DNA of 64,000 nt from Isochrysis galbana (GCA_018136815.1 CM030933.1:7132676-7196675); one strand, 5' to 3'; positions 22,100 to 33,242 are shown, counted from the stretch's first letter. Program-made: numbers and translations. The notes: generated by a model from the letters alone, not told the origin.

Positions 22100-22790
22100 C
22101 TGCGCTTATTTATTGAAACGGTCCCAATAGACATCTCCACAGCGCGACTTGTTGAGAGGCGCTGTGGAGACCCTCTTGAGACCTTGTTGCGGCCGTGCAA
22201 AAACCCTCGAATACAAATACTTGTAGAGTAGTGCCTCAACAGCGTTCCCACGCTGTTGGGGTGGGGTGCTGTTGCAAAACCCTCTACTCGGCTTTTCTAT
22301 TGTAGATGTTGCCCTCTGCACCCCCACAGAGAGTGACCAAGCCATCGTCTCGAGAGACGCCGTCTGTGGAGGATGGGATTCACCTCTTATCTGCTCTCTC
22401 GCTCCGAAAAGAATGAGAGGACGGATCTCTCTCAGTTCGCTCCATCCCTCATTCCGCGCGCGCGGGGAAAGCTGCTGCTCGCTCCCTCTCTTTCTCTTTC
22501 CCCCCGACATTCCCTCCCTTCCCCTTCCCCCCCCCATCTCTGTTCCGTCAGGCAGGCCCAAAGAGGGAGGCAGCGCCCGTCGCTGTGCTTGCGGCGGTGG
22601 CCGCCTCCTCCTCGACAACGCTAGCCTGAGCCGCGGGCTGCCGTGGTGGTAGGCGGCACGTAGGATCAGGGTGAGGCTTAGCAGAAAGGAAGAGCGGGGC
22701 AGCTCTCGCCCAGGCTGCGGGCGAGCGCGTAAACCCTTCTACACGCATCTGGCGGTTCCAGCGGCGTTTATCCGGCCGCCGACCAGGGGG
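22100..22790. other. Hairpin-rich repeat end and promoter region
   Basis: A 10-bp stem CTCCACAGCG/CGCTGTGGAG at 22,135-22,169 and a 9-bp stem CAACAGCGT/ACGCTGTTG at 22,232-22,256. The motif GCAAAAACCCTC occurs at 22,199 and a close relative at 22,274. These look like the right terminus of the mobile element that spans 19,940-22,290. 22,300-22,790 is the presumed 5' flank of the CRAL-TRIO gene. Confidence 0.45.
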
Positions 22791-24209
22791 ATGGGGGACC
22801 ATTCGACGCTACGTGTCGTCGCGGTGCCTGACAATGCCATGGAGCACCACCACGTGCTTGCCGAGGCGGTGGCGCGGCACAAGTACTCCCAGCTGCGCCG
22901 GGGCTGTGGATACGGCCGACCGGGCGCCGTTGCCGCCGCGCAGGCCCGGGCTGCCGCCGCCATCGACTTGCCGATGGAGGAGGCGCTCTCGGCAGATGAG
23001 AGAGCTCGTCTGGAACAGCTCCATGGCGCGCTGCTCGCTGCCCTCCAGATCGACACGGTTCCCAACGACTGGCGCCGCTCGTTCTTCATGCGCGCGAGGC
23101 TGCTTACATACCTGCGTGCCGAGGGTGGCAACGTTAAGAAGGCAGCCGCGCGCACCGCCATCTGCATCGCGTACTGCGGAGACATGTGGAAACGGGCATA
23201 CGCGTGGGAGGCACAGCCGCAGGCTGTCAAGAGTCTGTATGATAGGCTTGCCAGCTGGGGGGCGCAGGGATATGACCGGAGGGGATGCTCCGTTAGATAT
23301 TATCGCCTCGGCCATCTCGACCTGGCGGGGCTGGTCCGAGAGACTTCATTCGAAATCTTCATGCAGTGGGACTCGTATTGCTGCTTGTTGGAGTACGACT
23401 TATATGTACAAGAGGGAGCGGCCCGCGGGATCGCATACACGCTGGGCAAGCTTGTCGTGGCCGACTTGGCCGGGCTGAATCTTGCTCGGGCCTTGAAGAC
23501 GGTACGGGTGGCCAGTCGTCAGTCAAAGGCCTTCCCCGGTGGTGAGCACCCTTTCCCAGAGCTCACGCGGTGCGTCTTCGTGACGAATATGCCATGGGTG
23601 GCGGACCACCTATGGCAACTCTCGAAACGCCTGATGCCCGCACGCGATGTTGCGCGCGTCCGCATATTTGGACAGAACAAGACAGCACAGAAACGGTTCA
23701 TCAATGAGCTCGAAAAGTACGTCGACCTCTCCCACGTGCCCTCACTCTTTGGCGGCAAGAGTGACGAGCCATGGCAATATGGTACAGGCGGCGACGTCCC
23801 AGTCGATGCGATTTTTCCCAAGGATGTGGTGTCGCCCCAAACGCCTGGGAAACGCATGGCTGCTATGGGTGCGCGCATCTCGCAGTCTATCTCGCATGAG
23901 TGGAACGAGATCACTCACCAAGTCGCCGAGATCTCGCTCACGATGCACGAGGTGTCGTCTCATGCTGTCCATACTGTACAACACGTGTCGCGCGAGCTTT
24001 CGAACATATCGCCCCGCTTTTCACACCGCCGCAAGCAATCCATGAATGCCAATGACGTGGCAGCTCGCTATCCTAGCCAAGGTTCCGCGAGGCACAGCGA
24101 GAGTCGTGAGCCAATGGGGAGAGGCAGCACCTTGACATCCTGCCAATCTCCCAAAGAAGGGGGCATGCGCAAGGAGTTTCACGGTATTGAGGAGAAATGC
24201 CGGGTCTAG
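22791..24209 (+). CDS. CRAL-TRIO (SEC14-like) domain protein
   Basis: Single-exon protein of 472 residues. After a helical N-terminus (residues 1-130), the lipid-binding domain spans roughly residues 140-330: YDRRGCSVRYYRLGHLDLAG, KLVVADLAGLNLARAL, FPELTRCVFVTNMPW and VRIFGQNKTAQKRFINELEK, ending VPSLFGG, the usual SEC14 closing motif. A Ser/His-rich tail of about 130 residues carries heptad-like sequence. Proteins of this family bind phosphoinositides or hydrophobic ligands and move them between membranes; the ligand cannot be read from sequence. The ATG at 22,791 (MGDHSTLR) was chosen; the frame is open upstream without an ATG. Stop TAG, which shows that TAG is an ordinary stop codon in this genome. 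Confidence 0.75.
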   Translation: MGDHSTLRVVAVPDNAMEHHHVLAEAVARHKYSQLRRGCGYGRPGAVAAAQARAAAAIDLPMEEALSADERARLEQLHGALLAALQIDTVPNDWRRSFFMRARLLTYLRAEGGNVKKAAARTAICIAYCGDMWKRAYAWEAQPQAVKSLYDRLASWGAQGYDRRGCSVRYYRLGHLDLAGLVRETSFEIFMQWDSYCCLLEYDLYVQEGAARGIAYTLGKLVVADLAGLNLARALKTVRVASRQSKAFPGGEHPFPELTRCVFVTNMPWVADHLWQLSKRLMPARDVARVRIFGQNKTAQKRFINELEKYVDLSHVPSLFGGKSDEPWQYGTGGDVPVDAIFPKDVVSPQTPGKRMAAMGARISQSISHEWNEITHQVAEISLTMHEVSSHAVHTVQHVSRELSNISPRFSHRRKQSMNANDVAARYPSQGSARHSESREPMGRGSTLTSCQSPKEGGMRKEFHGIEEKCRV

Positions 24210-24830
24210 CAACTCGGCCTTACGTATGCATGTGGTAGACATGTCTTGTGACTTGATTCGATTAACGCCATAAGTTAGGTAAGCGGCAAGGGAGCCTAGA
24301 CGAGTAGCTTGGACTTGACGAAGGAGGAGATTTAGACAAGCACAGGAAACAGAAACACATTAGCGCGCGTGCTCTTATACCAATCCACACCAACCCACTT
24401 CTTTAGACAGAGCACATAGCAGACAGCGACAAGCATCCATAGTTTATAGTTTAAACATATCACACACTGCCGGTGACGGATTGGGCTGCGACCCAGCATA
24501 GCGCCTGAGGTCGTCTGAGGGCGAGATGATCGATGATTATTGTTGAAAGGTGCAACCTGAACCTGAGATCCCTTTTTTTAGCTCTCGCACCCCCCCATTT
24601 TCGAAAAAATATAGGAGCACCCACACTTGGGAGGGTGGACCGAGCAAGAGCTGCACTCTACTGTAAAGAAACTCATTCAGACAAAATTCAAGGAAGGCGC
24701 CAAGCCCTAGAGCTCTATGAGTACTCTAAAGGGAAGTCGCGCAGACTGGGCCTAATGTGAACATGAAGCTTTGTCCCGCGAGTGTCGCCGCGTCGCCGCC
24801 GCAAGTCGACGCGTGCGCTCCTCGCTGTCC
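24210..24830. repeat. Intergenic region with dispersed repeat R3
   Basis: 24,547-24,640 holds GGTGCAACCTG, a T-run, a C-run with CATTTT, and AGCACCCACACTTGGGAGGGT. The same order of blocks occurs at 53,516-53,625 and partly at 26,896-26,950. The rest shows nothing recognisable. Confidence 0.5.
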
Positions 24831-26582
24831 ATGCCGATCACAGACGGCATCGCCATCTCGGCATCGGGCGAGTTTGAGGGGTATGAGATCTTCATCAAGT
24901 ATCTGCCCAAGACTACCACCGAAGACCAGCTTTCCAGCTTTTTCCACGAGTGCGGCTCCATCATCGGTGAGCCGCAGCAGTCGCCATCCGCATCCCACTG
25001 CCGACACCACCACCAAATGCCGATACCCCCAAATGGATCGTAGGCTTGCCTCGGCTGCTAAAAGACGGTCAAGGTGCGTGTAAGGGCTGCGGCTGGATCA
25101 CATTCCAAGAGCGCAAGGCGTTCGAGGAGGCGCTTTCGTGGAATGGCTGCGCGTTCGGTGGCCGACATCTGCAGATCTCCAAAGGCAAGGCAGCCCACAC
25201 TGGTTTTCGACCAAGCTTGCAGGCAGCAGGGACTCACACGCCAGCGATGCTCAACGAGGTAAGTAGAGTCTACTCTGTTGGCTGCCCACTAACCGTCATT
25301 TTCTGGCGAATTCACACACAAGCAGTGCAAGAGATGTTACACACGCCTAGTTAGTGGCACCAAGGCCCTTCTCATGGTCATGTGAGCTGCTGATCCTATC
25401 CAATTCCAGGTAATCGAGATGTTGGTGAAGTCCAATCCGCATGGTGTCGTGGTGGATGGGACGTACGGCCGTGGAGGCCACACTCGTGGTATGCTCGGTG
25501 CTCTATCTCCACGTGGCCAATTGCATGCCTTCGACATGGACGGAGAGGCAATCGAGAATGCCAAGGCCCTCGCCTCGGAGGACCAGCGCTTTCGAATCCA
25601 CCACTCACCTTTTTCTGCCATGGGCAGAGTTCTCGAGCCGTTGGTCACATCAAGCGTCCAGGGGGTAGGCGGTGTGTCTGGAGTCTTGTTCGATCTCGGT
25701 ATTTCTTCACCTCAGTTCGACGAAGCTCACCGTGGCTTCCGGCCTGAGGCTGACGGCCCACTCGATCTTCGATTCGATCAATCGCGCGGTGAGACGGCAC
25801 ACCAATTTCTCATGCGTGCCGAGCGCTCAGAGCTTATCCGTATTCTCTCTCAATTTGGTGAAACTACCGATGCTGTCGCGGCTCGACGAATTGCCGATGC
25901 CATCTGTGTTGCACGAGACGATGGTTCTCTTCCGGAACGCACCAAGGAGTTCGCCGCACTAATTGCCAGAGCGAAGGGCTTTGAGTACCAGGCAATGCAT
26001 CCGGCAAAGCTCACATTCCAAGCTTTACGTATCCACTTAAACGACGAGTTTGGAGAGTGCCGGCGTGGCTTAGAAGCCGCATTCGAGTTGTTGGAACCTG
26101 GTGGCCGTATTGGCGTGATCACGTGGAAACATTCGGAATGTAGCCTTGTTGTCGATTTTTGCCGCGCTCACGAGGCAGTAAGTGACCAGTCGCCGCAGAT
26201 GCAGTATTACCGCACACGAGTCCAGGAAACGTTGGATGCGGAATGGGCCGTCCAGATGGAGCACACTATCAGGCCATCGGCGGAAGAACTGCAGAAGAAC
26301 TCGCGCTCGCGCTCGGCGGTTCTGCACATTTTGAAGAAGGTGCGCGCCCCGACCATGGCGCAGCTCGAGGCGAAGCTCTACCCGCTTATGCGATGGGAGT
26401 CGCCCTCAACACTCAATAGTGGGAATGCGGTCAATGGGGGTGAGAAGACCAGTTGTGGTGGTCTGAACAAGGAGTGCAAGGCACGCAAGAAGCCTTTAAA
26501 GGGCGCCATATCCAAGGAAAAGCACAAGAAGGACAAGAAAGACAAGAAGAAAACGAAGAAGGGAAAGACGGGAGTCAACTGA
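24831..26582 (+). CDS. rsmH: RRM-RsmH fusion (rRNA m4C methyltransferase)
   Basis: Three exons, 24,831-24,966, 25,044-25,258 and 25,410-26,582, join in frame to 507 residues. Residues about 17-100 form an RNA-recognition motif: RNP2 EIFIKYLP and RNP1 KGCGWITF. The RsmH/MraW domain follows without a gap: HTPAMLNEVIEML, the SAM-binding VVVDGTYGRGGHTRGML, VSGVLFDLGISSPQFDEAHRG, RGFRPEADGPLDLRFDQ, the Leu/Ala-rich substrate-side helix, and GGRIGVITWKHSE. The RsmH start motif lies on exon 2 with the RRM, so the fusion is not an annotation artefact. RsmH N4-methylates C1402 of bacterial-type small-subunit rRNA. The C-terminus is a Lys-rich tail (KEKHKKDKKDKKKTKKGK) and no transit peptide is obvious, so an organellar site is uncertain. 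Confidence 0.85.
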
Positions 26583-27268
26583 CAAATCGGGAGTACGGAA
26601 ATGGGAGTACAGGCGACTCAGGGCGCAGCGCAGCACGGAGTAGGGAGAAGGGCGAGTAATTATCATTAGCTTTTAGGCACCAGTGCTACCCATATTGCCC
26701 GACCGGAAGGGAGAGGCTCGCCTGCTCCTAGGGCCCCAAAACATCAAGCGGGTAGTTAATGTGAAGCTGTTATGAAACAGCCTAATCTTATGATTGATCA
26801 TTGGTCGTTCATGGCGCACCTCCCCCCCTCCCCTCCCCATCCTACCCTGACCGCCCCTCATGGCTCATGGGGGAGTATTGGCCCGGCAAGAGAGAAGGTG
26901 CAACTCGAGCTTCCCTTTTTTTGTCACACCCCCCCGTGTTTATGTCAACCCCCGAGTTAGGGGCCAAGGTAGGGGTCAGTAGAAATTATATACCGCGAGC
27001 TGCGCCACCACGGCGCGAGTGCGCACGCTTTGGACGGAAGATGAGCTCTTGGAGCGAGAGGGCCTGCGTGCACTCCACCGAGTGTTCGCCGTGTTGGCAT
27101 CACCTCCTCCGCCCAAAAGTCTCCTGGAGGTCAATCGGCGGTGCACCCTTAAATTTCCACAATAGAAAGAAAAACAGTGTTCATGTTTATTTCTTTTTGC
27201 GCGCGGCCAACATTGCCTTCGCTTCGTCGGTGAGCAGCATCTTGTCTGTTTTAGAAAAGCGCCACCAC
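26583..27268. other. Intergenic region, no gene seen
   Basis: Contains a partial R3 repeat (26,896-26,950) and a short duplicated CTTAAATTTCCAC at 27,150 and 27,269. Nothing else is recognised. Confidence 0.4.
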
Positions 27269-27484
27269 TTAAATTTCCACGTTAGATACTAAAATCAGCA
27301 GGGTCAGTGCGACTCCCACTCCAGCTCCAACTCCAACTCCGAGTCCTTTATCTTTCATCGCCGCGTATCCAAACATGATTGACACGATAATGGGTAATAA
27401 GGACCAGGCAATAACGGGAACTATTAATTTCTTTAGTTCCTCCACCTCATATTCACCATGCTTATAGTATAGGTATACCCACAT
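27269..27484 (-). CDS. Small two-helix membrane protein, AT-rich
   Basis: ATG-initiated 71-residue ORF: MWVYLYYKHGEYEVEELKKL, then two hydrophobic helices (VPVIAWSLLPIIVSIMFGYA and GVGAGVGVALTLLILV). Codon use is AT-rich, unlike nearby genes. I recognise no family. It could be a gene fragment, a transferred viral-type small membrane protein, or chance. Confidence 0.35.
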   Translation of the reverse strand: MWVYLYYKHGEYEVEELKKLIVPVIAWSLLPIIVSIMFGYAAMKDKGLGVGVGAGVGVALTLLILVSNVEI

Positions 27485-27921
27485 GACGTTCCCTTGTTGT
27501 TATGCAAGAAAAAAAGTTCACGCTCGAGGAAGCGTGTCCGGCGACGAGCGTGGTGGGCGACGGAGGCGGCGACGGGGCCCGTGGTGGCAAGGACCGAGGC
27601 GGCTGGATTGTGGTGACGGAGCTTGTGGGGGCAATGGACAGTGGTGGCGGCGGCAGTGATGGCAGTGGCGATATCGGCGTCGACGACAGTGATGGCGTCG
27701 TCGCTGGCGATGGCATCGGCGGTGCGGACGGCGGTAATGAGGGCGGTGGCATCTCAGAATTGAGGAAATTTGAGGATTTTTTTCGGGAGAAAGTTCCCAA
27801 TACACCCAACTAGGACATATCCGGGGCCCATTAGGACCCGGACCCCCCCCTTGGGCCCCCACAACAAAACGTAATCGAAAATTGACAAAAGACGCTAAAA
27901 TCGCAAAAGCTTGAAAAGCTC
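27485..27921. other. GGC/GGT-rich low-complexity region
   Basis: 27,550-27,760 is an imperfect (GGYGRY)n tract that is open in several frames on both strands (Gly/Asp-rich on plus, Pro/Ser-rich on minus). Such openness follows from the repeat and is not evidence of a gene. A CAAGAAAAAAAGTT motif at 27,505 recurs at 29,558. Confidence 0.4.
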
Positions 27922-29280
27922 AACTTCGAACCGATGCCGGGCGCGCTGCGTGGCCGTTTTCGACGATCCATCCGGATGGGGGACCCCACCAGATACCAAA
28001 TACGCATATCCCACCCGGATGGTCACGCCAATCGGGCAGGCCGCGCGCCGAACCCTCGTCGAAATCACCCATCCGCCGAGCCCATTGAACGTTGAGCGTT
28101 GAGCTGTCGCCGAGGGAGGCCCGGAGAGCCCAACTTCGAACCGATGCCGGGCGCGCTGCGTGGCCGTTTTCGACGATCCATCCGGATGGGGGACCCCACC
28201 AGATACCAAATACGCATATCCCACCCGGATGGTCACGCCAATCGGGCAGGCCGCGCGCCGAACCCTCGTCGAAATCACCCATCCGCCGAGCCCATGAGCC
28301 CATTGAACGTTGAGCTGTCGCCGAGGGAGGCCCGGAGAGCCCAACTTCGAACCGATGCCGGGCGCGCTGCGTGGCCGTTTTCGACGATCCATCCGGATGG
28401 GGGACCCCACCAGATACCAAATACGCATATCCCACCCGGATGGTCACGCCAATCGGGCAGGCCGCGCGCCGAACCCTCGTCGAAATCACCCATCCGCCGA
28501 GCCCATGAGCCCATTGAACGTTGAGCTGTCGCCGAGGGAGGCCCGGAGAGCCCAACTTCGAACCGATGCCGGGCGCGCTGCGTGGCCGTTTTCGACGATC
28601 CATCCGGATGGGGGACCCCACCAGATACCAAATACGCATATCCCACCCGGATGGTCACGCCAATCGGGCAGGCCGCGCGCCGAACCCTCGTCGAAATCAC
28701 CCATCCGCCGACCGCCGAGCCCATTGAACGTTGAGCCGTCGCCGAGGGAGGCCCGGAGAGCCCAACTTCGAACCGATGCCGGGCGCGCTGCGTGGCCGTT
28801 TTCGACGATCCATCCGGATGGGGGACCCCACCAGATACCAAATACGCATATCCCACCCGGATGGTCACGCCAATCGGGCAGGCCGCGCGCCGAACCCTCG
28901 TCGAAATCACCCATCCGCCGAGCCCATGAGCCCATTGAACGTTGAGCTGTCGCCGAGGGAGGCCCGGAGAGCCCAACTTCGAACCGATGCCGGGCGCGCT
29001 GCGTGGCCGTTTTCGACGATCCATCCGGATGGGGGACCCCACCAGATACCAAATACGCATATCCCACCCGGATGGTCACGCCAATCGGGCAGGCCGCGCG
29101 CCGAACCCTCGTCGAAATCACCCATCCGCCGACCGCCGAGCCCATTGAACGTTGAGCCGTCGCCGAGGGAGGCCCGGAGAGCCCAACTTCGAACCGATGC
29201 CGGGCGCGCTGCGTGGCCGTTTTCGACGATCCATCCGGATGGGGGACCCCACCAGATACCAAATACGCATATCCCACCCG
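27922..29280. repeat. 210/211-bp tandem array, seven copies
   Basis: Copies start at 27,922, 28,132, 28,343, 28,554, 28,764, 28,975 and 29,185; the last is cut at 29,280. The body (AACTTCGAACCGATGCCGGG onward) appears identical between copies. Only the joint segment varies. Type A has GAGCCCATGAGCCCATTGAA (211 bp, copies 2, 3 and 5). Type B has CCGACCGCCGAGCCCATTGA (210 bp, copies 4 and 6). Copy 1 has a duplicated GTTGAGC. The order C-A-A-B-A-B suggests that an A-B dimer was duplicated. Each unit contains the palindrome CATCCGGATG. Long open frames on both strands result from the repeat and shift frame at each joint. Confidence 0.95.
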
Positions 29281-30104
29281 CTAAAAAGAAAACAAGCACA
29301 TATGGATGACAACAAAAAATCACCTGGCCCTTTTTTGACGGAACGCGACTTCGCGTGGTAGGCGGCCAGCACCGCGCGCGCGCGCGAGTCGAGCTCCGAC
29401 GAGGAGCAAACGTGCTCGTACGCGCACCCCAACTAGCGGAGCGCCTCCAGGGGCACCGGGGCACCTCCATCCTTGAGGAGTCGGTGCCAATCGTGCGCGC
29501 CAAATGGCTGGGCGAAAATCGCGTAACAGTTTGAATCTCCGATGGGGCACGCACCAAGAAAAAAAGTTTCGTTACACGTCTGTAGAGTTTCATTGTCTCC
29601 GGGACCTGATGATCCTGGCCTGAAAAATGCTATTATATTGTTGTTATTGTTATGTTTATTTACGACACATATATATTCGAGTATGGTTGTAAATGTAAAC
29701 GGACTATGGATATTTGATGGCTCAACTTGAGTGATGTCCCATATTCGACGGAACGCGACCTCTGGCGAGTCCGGCCAGCCACCCAAACTTGCAGAAAAAC
29801 TTCTAGAAGTATTGGCCTGGCCCTAAACGGCACTCCTATAGATAGATCGTATTGTCGCGTATTGCGTATTCGCTCGCCTTTAGCCACTTGAATCGTTTGA
29901 AGTCACCGGGGGGGCTTTTGCGCCGGAGCGAACCCATCCTGAGTCCCTCGAATTTATTCTCGTTGGGCTTTCCGCTGGTCGCCTTCGCGAATCGGAATCG
30001 GCCGACTCATGTTAATTAAGGAGCATCTCAACATCTCACATCTCAACTGCTTGACCATATTCGACAGATGCTAGCCGCTAGCCCGACGCATTGGCGCCTT
30101 CGCC
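29281..30104. other. Mosaic of repeat fragments
   Basis: Contains 19-bp motif copies at 29,333-29,351 and 29,743-29,761. 29,690-29,761 resembles 22-80. 29,775-29,825 is an inverted copy of the first 50 bases of the ankyrin-gene intron at 6973, including the terminal TAGGGCCAGG. No gene is supported. Confidence 0.55.
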
Positions 30105-30180
30105 GTGGATCCGACCAGTCCGAATCATACTCACGTCATGGAGGTGAAGTTTGCCCCTCAACCCTGGAGTACAACCGCAT
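30105..30180 (+). mobile_element. Gypsy pol fragment
   Basis: Reads DPTSPNHTHVMEVKF, which matches DPTNPNHTHVMEVEL just before the reverse transcriptase of the full element (44,520-44,560). Similarity is lost on both sides within about 40 bp. Confidence 0.65.
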
Positions 30181-30387
30181 CCCACCTCCGAGGCACAGAC
30201 CGACTGACCAACCGATACACCATGAGGGCTCCCACGCGGCGTCGCGGCGTTCGCGTTTTCTATTTGGGTACTACCACGACTGAAATTTCTTCAAGTACTT
30301 CTATGTTTTAAAATGGTAGGAGTAGATTATCCCCAAACAATCGGGCGAGCAAGCGTCAGGAGACGAGAGAGTGCGGCGCACGGCGCC

Positions 30388-31467
30388 ATGGCTTCCAAGC
30401 CGTGCCTTCTGCGGCTGCAGAAGGAGTACCAACGGCTCAGCCGGGAGCCCGTGCCCAACATCGTGGCTGAGCCCAAGCCGAATAATATCCTCGAGTGGCA
30501 CTTTGTCATCTCCGGCCCTGCCGACACACCGTATGCGGGTGGGCAGTATCACGGGAAACTCATTTTCCCATCCGACTATCCATACAAGCCGCCTGCCATC
30601 ATGATGCTGACGCCGAACGGCCGGTTCAACACAAATACCCGCCTCTGTCTCTCCATGAGTGATTTTCATCCCGAATCGTGAGTCTCTAGATGGGACGTTT
30701 TTGGAAACGTCTGAAAAGTCCTGCGATGACAGCCACTACACCTAGAAGTCTCGCTTAGATGTGGCCATGGGATTTGGGGATCTCCTTAGGAGGCGAATCA
30801 TATTTGTCTTCTGTCACATCAGCAAATAACCCTTCTCAATGTTGGACCCACGTTCGATGTGACGGCATTGAGAGGACCGTTTGCGGCCCTTGCTTTCAGG
30901 TGGGTCCCGGCATGGTCCGTTGGAACTATCCTCAATGGGGTTCTATCATTCATGCTTGAGGTGTGCGCTGCGCCGGAGGCTCTAAACTTCTTGATCGGCT
31001 AGTCGCCCATTACAATGAGCACATGCCGATAGCAGGGGCACTTCTCACTCATCAGGTTCCCTCTCTCCACCCGGACAGTCCACGCCTACAGTTGGATCAG
31101 TGGAAAAGAGTCTAGCAGAAAGACAAGCTCTCGCTCGCGCCTCGTTTGCATTCAATAGGAAAACGGCCATCTTTTGCGAACTGTAAGCAAAGGCGCCCAG
31201 CTACAGCTCCCATGCCCCTGTCTACACATTCTTGCGACACAAAGCCCACGCACTTTTTAATACTTCTAAGTCGCTCTCTTTTATGACAGGTTTCCACATT
31301 TGGTGAGCTCACCGGATGAGGAAGAAGCTCCACCAACGAGCTCACTTGGAAACGACGCGAATGGGAATGAGGAGGGAGGCTTCTTGAACGTATCGACGGT
31401 GGTAATAGCTGCAGCTGTACTTGCGATTGCTATGGGCGGCCTTGCGGTGAGCCAGCACTTGCAATGA
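30388..31467 (+). CDS. UBC6: UBC6/UBE2J-type tail-anchored ubiquitin-conjugating enzyme
   Basis: Four exons, 30,388-30,677, 30,900-30,960, 31,079-31,182 and 31,290-31,467, join to 210 residues. The E2 fold is clear: KPCLLRLQKEYQRLSREPVP, ISGPADTPYAGGQYHGKLIF, PSDYPYKPPAIMMLTPNGRF, the active-site Cys in TRLCLSMSDFHPESW, and WSVGTILNGVLSFM. The non-classical active-site loop (NTNTRLCLS) is that of the UBC6/UBE2J branch. Exon 3 gives TPTVGSV and a helix ending FAFNRKTAIFCELFP, also typical of the branch. The C-terminus is a single hydrophobic anchor (VSTVVIAAAVLAIAMGGLAV) with a very short tail, so the protein is placed in the ER membrane facing the cytosol. It would charge ubiquitin for ER-associated degradation. 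The ATG at 30,388 (MASKPC) fits the family start better than one at 30,313. Confidence 0.9.
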
Positions 31468-31966
31468 GACGCGCCATGGACAGTTGATTCATCATAGTCA
31501 CCACATGGTGGATTTGAGTGGCGCGGTGTATTGCACATAGAATCGATACTCGGCGACTCAAGCCGTGTTCGACATGAATCTTGGCCGAAGAATGGTGAGC
31601 ATAAGGATTACGTATGCTGAGGCGCCTCATGCCCTGCGGAAACGCTATCTGTGTGCAACGGTTCGTGTCGAATTCGTCATTGTTGACACCAAGACTTGGG
31701 CGGAGTGGTATAGAACAAAGATGCGGATGAAGCATTGGGACAATAATGATTGCGTTCTGAATCTGAATGTGAGTCTGAAAAAAATTATGTATTTTCTCGC
31801 CGCGAACGTGACTCTGGCCCCACTACTCTTGCGCAAGCATTCTACACCCCCACTCGCCCCCGGCCCTTCCCCCTTCCCCCGCCGCACCGCCGCATGCTGG
31901 GCGACTCCCCCCGTGCACTACTCGCTACTAGGGGGATATTTTAATATTATTGAGCGTTAGTACCGT
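31468..31966. other. Intergenic region, no gene seen
   Basis: Ordinary mixed-composition sequence with a pyrimidine-rich stretch at 31,845-31,885. Confidence 0.35.
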
Positions 31967-32077
31967 AACTAACTTTATAGTTGGTTGCGATGGAGCGCGC
32001 CGCCGAGCCCCTCCTCTCCGTCGGGTCCCCCGCCGAGGGCGGCCCCCCTGCCCCCCTCTTTTGACGGAACGCGACTT
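31967..32077 (+). pseudogene. Hairpin and start module, truncated copy 3
   Basis: Stem AACTAAC/GTTGGTT (one G-T pair, loop TTTATA) at 31,967-31,986, then GCG and ATGGAGCGCGCCGCC. The coding part resembles 38,499 onward (both read MERAA, with PAEG about 15 residues in). Resemblance stops where a 19-bp motif copy, TTTTGACGGAACGCGACTT, begins at 32,059, with a stop codon at once. It looks like a first exon cut by an insertion or rearrangement. Confidence 0.5.
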
Positions 32078-33242
32078 AAGGAAGAGAATGCCGACGCAAG
32101 AGAGCGACCACAGGACGACGGACGGTCCGACGGGGCGACAATTACGCACAGGAATGAGGAAGGAATCTTTCGAAAACCCCATTGACCATTGACCCTCACT
32201 TATAAAAGTAGGAAGTAGGTTGGACTACTAGGGTGATAGGGGATAGGGCTAAAGGGCTTAGATATTAGAGCTATATGGTCCGGTGGCACGGCCCCCCGCC
32301 CTCCGGTGTTCTAGTTTTCAAAATGAAATAGTTAATGTTATATCCTAGCCAACCCCACTAGCTAATTGGACACAACGTTTCAGTCCCAGATTCCCGCCAT
32401 GCCTGACGCCTGACGAGCCAGAGCCAGGTCTCCGAATGATACATGATACCGGATACCGGAGGGGAGGGATGGAGAGAAGCAAAAATATTCTTGAAGATGC
32501 CTACTACTCTGCTAGGTGCACTCCCTTCCCGGGGCCTCCGTTGGACATCGCCCCTGCCCCTCGTACGCTCCGCTTTCCGCTTCCCCCCTCTTTTCTTTGT
32601 CTTCGGTTTCGGAGGGTCGGCTCATGTCTCATGTGCTCTACTTTGGAGTTTGGAGCCTTCTTTGGGCCTAGCTTTGGGGGAGGGGGGGGGCGGTGCGTTG
32701 CCGGTGCGTTCTAATGCGCCATTTTGTGGGAGCCCAGCCAAACGGCCTCCCCCATGGGTGGGAGGCATGGAGAGAGGGGGGGGACTCGTGTCCCCCCATG
32801 GGTGACCTAAGTATAAACTTAGTTAGTTGAAGACAAAGGAATGAGGGAGGGAGCGGGGAGGGGAGTGCGCGAGGGGTAAGGGCGTTGGCGACGGTCTCCT
32901 GGTCGTGGGAAGTGTACTGGCACTAGTAGCGGTAGCCGGCAGCAATTCAAGAGTCAAGAGGTTTTTTTTGGTCTAGGATGGAAGCCGGCGATTGAAGGGC
33001 ATCACGCCAGCTAGTCTTGCCTTTTCGGTCCACCATCACTTGCCTCCATCCCGGTGGCTCATCATGTACATAAGCCACAATAGAAGCGGTGAATGTTGGG
33101 CACCTCCCGCCATCCAGCCGTTCACTTACCGCAAATGGCGATTGGAGAACGATGCCAACGCGTGCCGTGCCTTGTTCAGTCGAGTATGATGTGATCTACT
33201 ACTACGTCTTAGTGTCATGGTCTTCTCAGTGTCTTCACCCTC
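32078..33242. other. Intergenic region with repeat fragments
   Basis: 32,182-32,215 is an inverted relative of the R1 left edge (CCTCACTTATAAAAGTAGG). 32,575-32,650 resembles 19,470-19,530. 32,807-32,845 is an inverted copy of 38,463-38,493, including the hairpin CTAAGT-ATAA-ACTTAG but not the start-codon part. 32,680-32,690 is a G-run. No gene. Confidence 0.5.

Noticed and set aside
27922-29280. Long open frames on both strands of the tandem array as protein genes
   Set aside because: They exist because a stop-free 210/211-bp unit is repeated. The joints change frame and neither strand shows a recognisable domain or a favoured reading.
27922-29280. CRISPR-like array
   Set aside because: Units are 210 bp with no short repeat and variable spacer pattern, and the context is eukaryotic.
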